A stretch of DNA of 5,110 nucleotides from an uncultured Ruminococcus sp. (lineage in GTDB: Bacteria; Bacillota; Clostridia; Oscillospirales; CAG-272), in contig CADBPA010000117.1 of NCBI GenBank assembly GCA_902796505.1, positions 1 through 5,110 of the forward strand, written 5' to 3'. How positions within the stretch are numbered: position 1 is the stretch's first letter; every line of letters starts with the position of its first letter. A program made the position numbers and the translations under genes. This document shows, piece by piece, positions 4,577 to 5,110 of the stretch. Below the pieces are notes generated by a model. It saw only the letters and a list, made by a program, of their open reading frames with translations. It ran no database searches and was not told where the DNA came from.

Positions 4577-4675
4577 TCAGTTGTTGCAGCAGCAGCAAAC
4601 GCAGATGATGCAGGCGAGAATGATGATCCAGGTGCAGTTATCGTCGAAGAGACGGCAGAGGCAGTTGTTGTTCAT
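4577..4675 (-). CDS. Cysteine-rich 32-residue membrane microprotein
   Basis: A 33-codon reading frame starts at the ATG complementary to 4673-4675 and stops at TGA 4577-4579. The N-terminus reads MNNNCLCRLFDDNCTW, then a hydrophobic IIILACIICV and a final run of four cysteines before NN: nine cysteines in 32 residues. The hydrophobic stretch (residues 16-26) could just span or enter a membrane. Small proteins of this look, with an N-rich start, CLC..LFDD, W-I-I and a CCCC tail, are frequent in clostridia and often carry the misleading name 'chorion class high-cysteine protein'; their role is unknown. It is a real gene by position: it has its own terminator 24 bases on and an AAAGG (4688-4692 complement) upstream, although the 12-base spacing is long. 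It could bind metal or form disulfides (inference). Confidence 0.78.
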   Translation of the reverse strand: MNNNCLCRLFDDNCTWIIILACIICVCCCCNN

Positions 4676-4691
4676 AATATGACCAAACCTT

Positions 4692-4704
4692 TCTGAAATT
4701 CAGA
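4692..4704. promoter_or_regulatory. Palindrome TCTGAA-A-TTCAGA beside the microprotein ribosome site
   Basis: A perfect 6-bp dyad with one central base overlaps the edge of the GAAAGG Shine-Dalgarno region. It could act as an operator or as a small RNA hairpin hiding the ribosome binding site. Confidence 0.45.
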
Positions 4705-4711
4705 GATGTCG

Positions 4712-4726
4712 GTGCGGATCCCGCAC
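4712..4726. promoter_or_regulatory. Inverted repeat GTGCGG-ATC-CCGCAC in the microprotein leader
   Basis: Perfect 6-bp arms at 4712-4717 and 4721-4726 flank three bases. On the minus strand a possible -10 GATAAT (4731-4736 region) lies just upstream, so this would be at the start of the transcript, as an operator or a 5' hairpin. No good -35 is visible. Confidence 0.45.
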
Positions 4727-4751
4727 GCTCATTATCATCTTATGCCTACCA

Positions 4752-4975
4752 CCGGATTTTGTTCCTCTCCGAAAAGTTTTTGAAAGAAAGTCTTTCTGCC
4801 GGGGAAAATCTCCCTATGTCACTTTCCGGTGCGCCGGGATATGTTCCACCCCGGAAAAATTTCTCTTTCTTTTCCGGCGCCGCCGGGTTTTGTTCCAACC
4901 CGAAAAAATCTTTTTTCTTTCCGGCGCGCCGGGTTTTGTTCCACCCGGAGAAAAAAATCTCTTGCTGCTCTCCGG
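4752..4975. repeat. Degenerate hairpin array with conserved loop TGTTCC (four units)
   Basis: TGTTCC occurs at 4760, 4842, 4891 and 4937, each in the loop of a stem whose sequence differs but stays complementary: CGGA/TCCG (4753-4756/4768-4771), CCGGG/CCCGG (4834-4838/4850-4854), CGGGT/ACCCG (4884-4888/4898-4902) and CCGGGT/ACCCGG (4929-4934/4943-4948). Each is followed by an A-rich then T/C-rich tract that can form a second stem: CCGGAAAA/TTTTCCGG (4851-4858/4870-4877), GAAAAAA/TTTTTTC (4902-4908/4911-4917) and CCGGAGA/TCTCCGG (4945-4951/4969-4975). Units are joined by a near-palindrome of the form CCGGCGCGCCGG. Spacings of 49 and 46 bases are not multiples of three, so the array does not encode a repeated peptide. 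No gene is seen in 4676-5021. Confidence 0.75.
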
Positions 4976-4982
4976 CGCATGG

Positions 4983-5012
4983 AAAAAGGGAAGCCCTTCG
5001 GCGGGGCTTCCC
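4983..5012 (-). terminator. Intrinsic terminator of the topoisomerase gene
   Basis: A perfect 9-bp stem GGGAAGCCC (4988-4996) / GGGCTTCCC (5004-5012) has a 7-base loop. Read on the minus strand, it is followed by TTTTT (4983-4987). It begins 10 bases after the stop codon of the topoisomerase fragment. Confidence 0.9.
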
Positions 5013-5021
5013 GATCGGATC

Positions 5022-5110
5022 TTAAGATTTAGAGGGAAAATCAAAGACCGCTTGTCCGTCCTTCAGGACGAGCGCGGCGGAGAAGGGTTTGCCGCTTTTC
5101 GAGATGAAGC
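5022..5110 (-). CDS. topB: DNA topoisomerase III-like protein, C-terminal end (5' truncated by window edge)
   Basis: The minus strand from the right edge reads FISKSGKPFSAAL, then VLKDGQAVFDFP and SKS before TAA (5022-5024). The pattern (G)FISKxxGKPFSAxLVLKDGxVxFxF is the usual ending of bacterial type IA topoisomerase III proteins, where a C-terminal repeat domain (PF13342-type) closes the chain. The catalytic tyrosine and Toprim domain would lie outside the window. These enzymes cut and pass single strands to resolve linked DNA; plasmid- and ICE-borne versions also exist, so this need not be the housekeeping copy. A terminator follows directly. Only about 28 codons are visible, so the symbol is a reasoned guess. 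Confidence 0.72.
   Translation of the reverse strand, partial: FISKSGKPFSAALVLKDGQAVFDFPSKS

Noticed and set aside
4752..4975. CRISPR array or integron attC array
   Set aside because: There are no constant direct repeats with unique spacers of fixed length and no cas genes. The TGTTCC loops do not match the attC core GTTRRRY, and there is no integrase.
4759..5044. Short reading frames on both strands over the hairpin array (FHP/PGFVP-like repeats)
   Set aside because: Repeat spacings of 49 and 46 bases shift frame at each unit, so the apparent peptide repeats occur in different frames and are not selected as protein.

Overview
The window looks like a chromosomal stretch from a low- to mid-GC Firmicute, most likely a gut-type clostridium. 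This rests on strong SigA-type promoters, AAAGGA/GGAGG ribosome binding sites, two small lipoproteins, a DUF4830-like exported protein, a tiny CCCC-rich membrane microprotein, and the tail of a TopB-like topoisomerase. Most of it is GC-rich (41 of 60 bases G/C at 1861-1920). One gene near 3045-3611 is clearly AT-rich (20 of 60 at 3181-3240).

Left half, plus strand. A cupin gene enters truncated (2-148) and is followed by a 12-bp tandem repeat that contains its stop codon. Next come a lipoprotein with a cyclophilin-like domain on an EAKESG-type repeat linker (205-747) and an intrinsic terminator (825-850). A strong promoter (916-944), with A-tracts phased at about 10 bp upstream, then drives a small helix-turn-helix protein (995-1306) and a 309-residue helical, charged protein of unknown function (1358-2287). 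A large interrupted inverted repeat (2297-2354) precedes a second small lipoprotein (2392-2823). The end of that gene lies in a 37-bp tandem duplication.

Right half, minus strand. Reading leftwards from the right edge: the last 28 or so codons of a topoisomerase III-like gene (5022-5110) and its terminator; a non-coding array of four degenerate hairpin units sharing the loop TGTTCC (4752-4975); a 32-residue cysteine-rich microprotein absent from long-ORF predictions (4577-4675) with its own terminator; a DUF4830-like exported protein (3956-4438); and an AT-rich orphan gene (3045-3611) with a near-consensus promoter. A 53-bp terminator-bearing sequence occurs twice in direct orientation (2982-3034 and 3866-3918, 52/53 identical) and brackets this AT-rich gene. 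That suggests the gene entered, or was mobilised, between terminator repeats.

No complete known defence, CRISPR, transposon or RNA-gene system is visible. The least ordinary items are the hairpin array with changing but complementary stems, the AT-rich gene between duplicated terminators, a three-codon leader ORF in front of the HTH gene, and the recurrent GTAAA motif upstream of the plus-strand genes.
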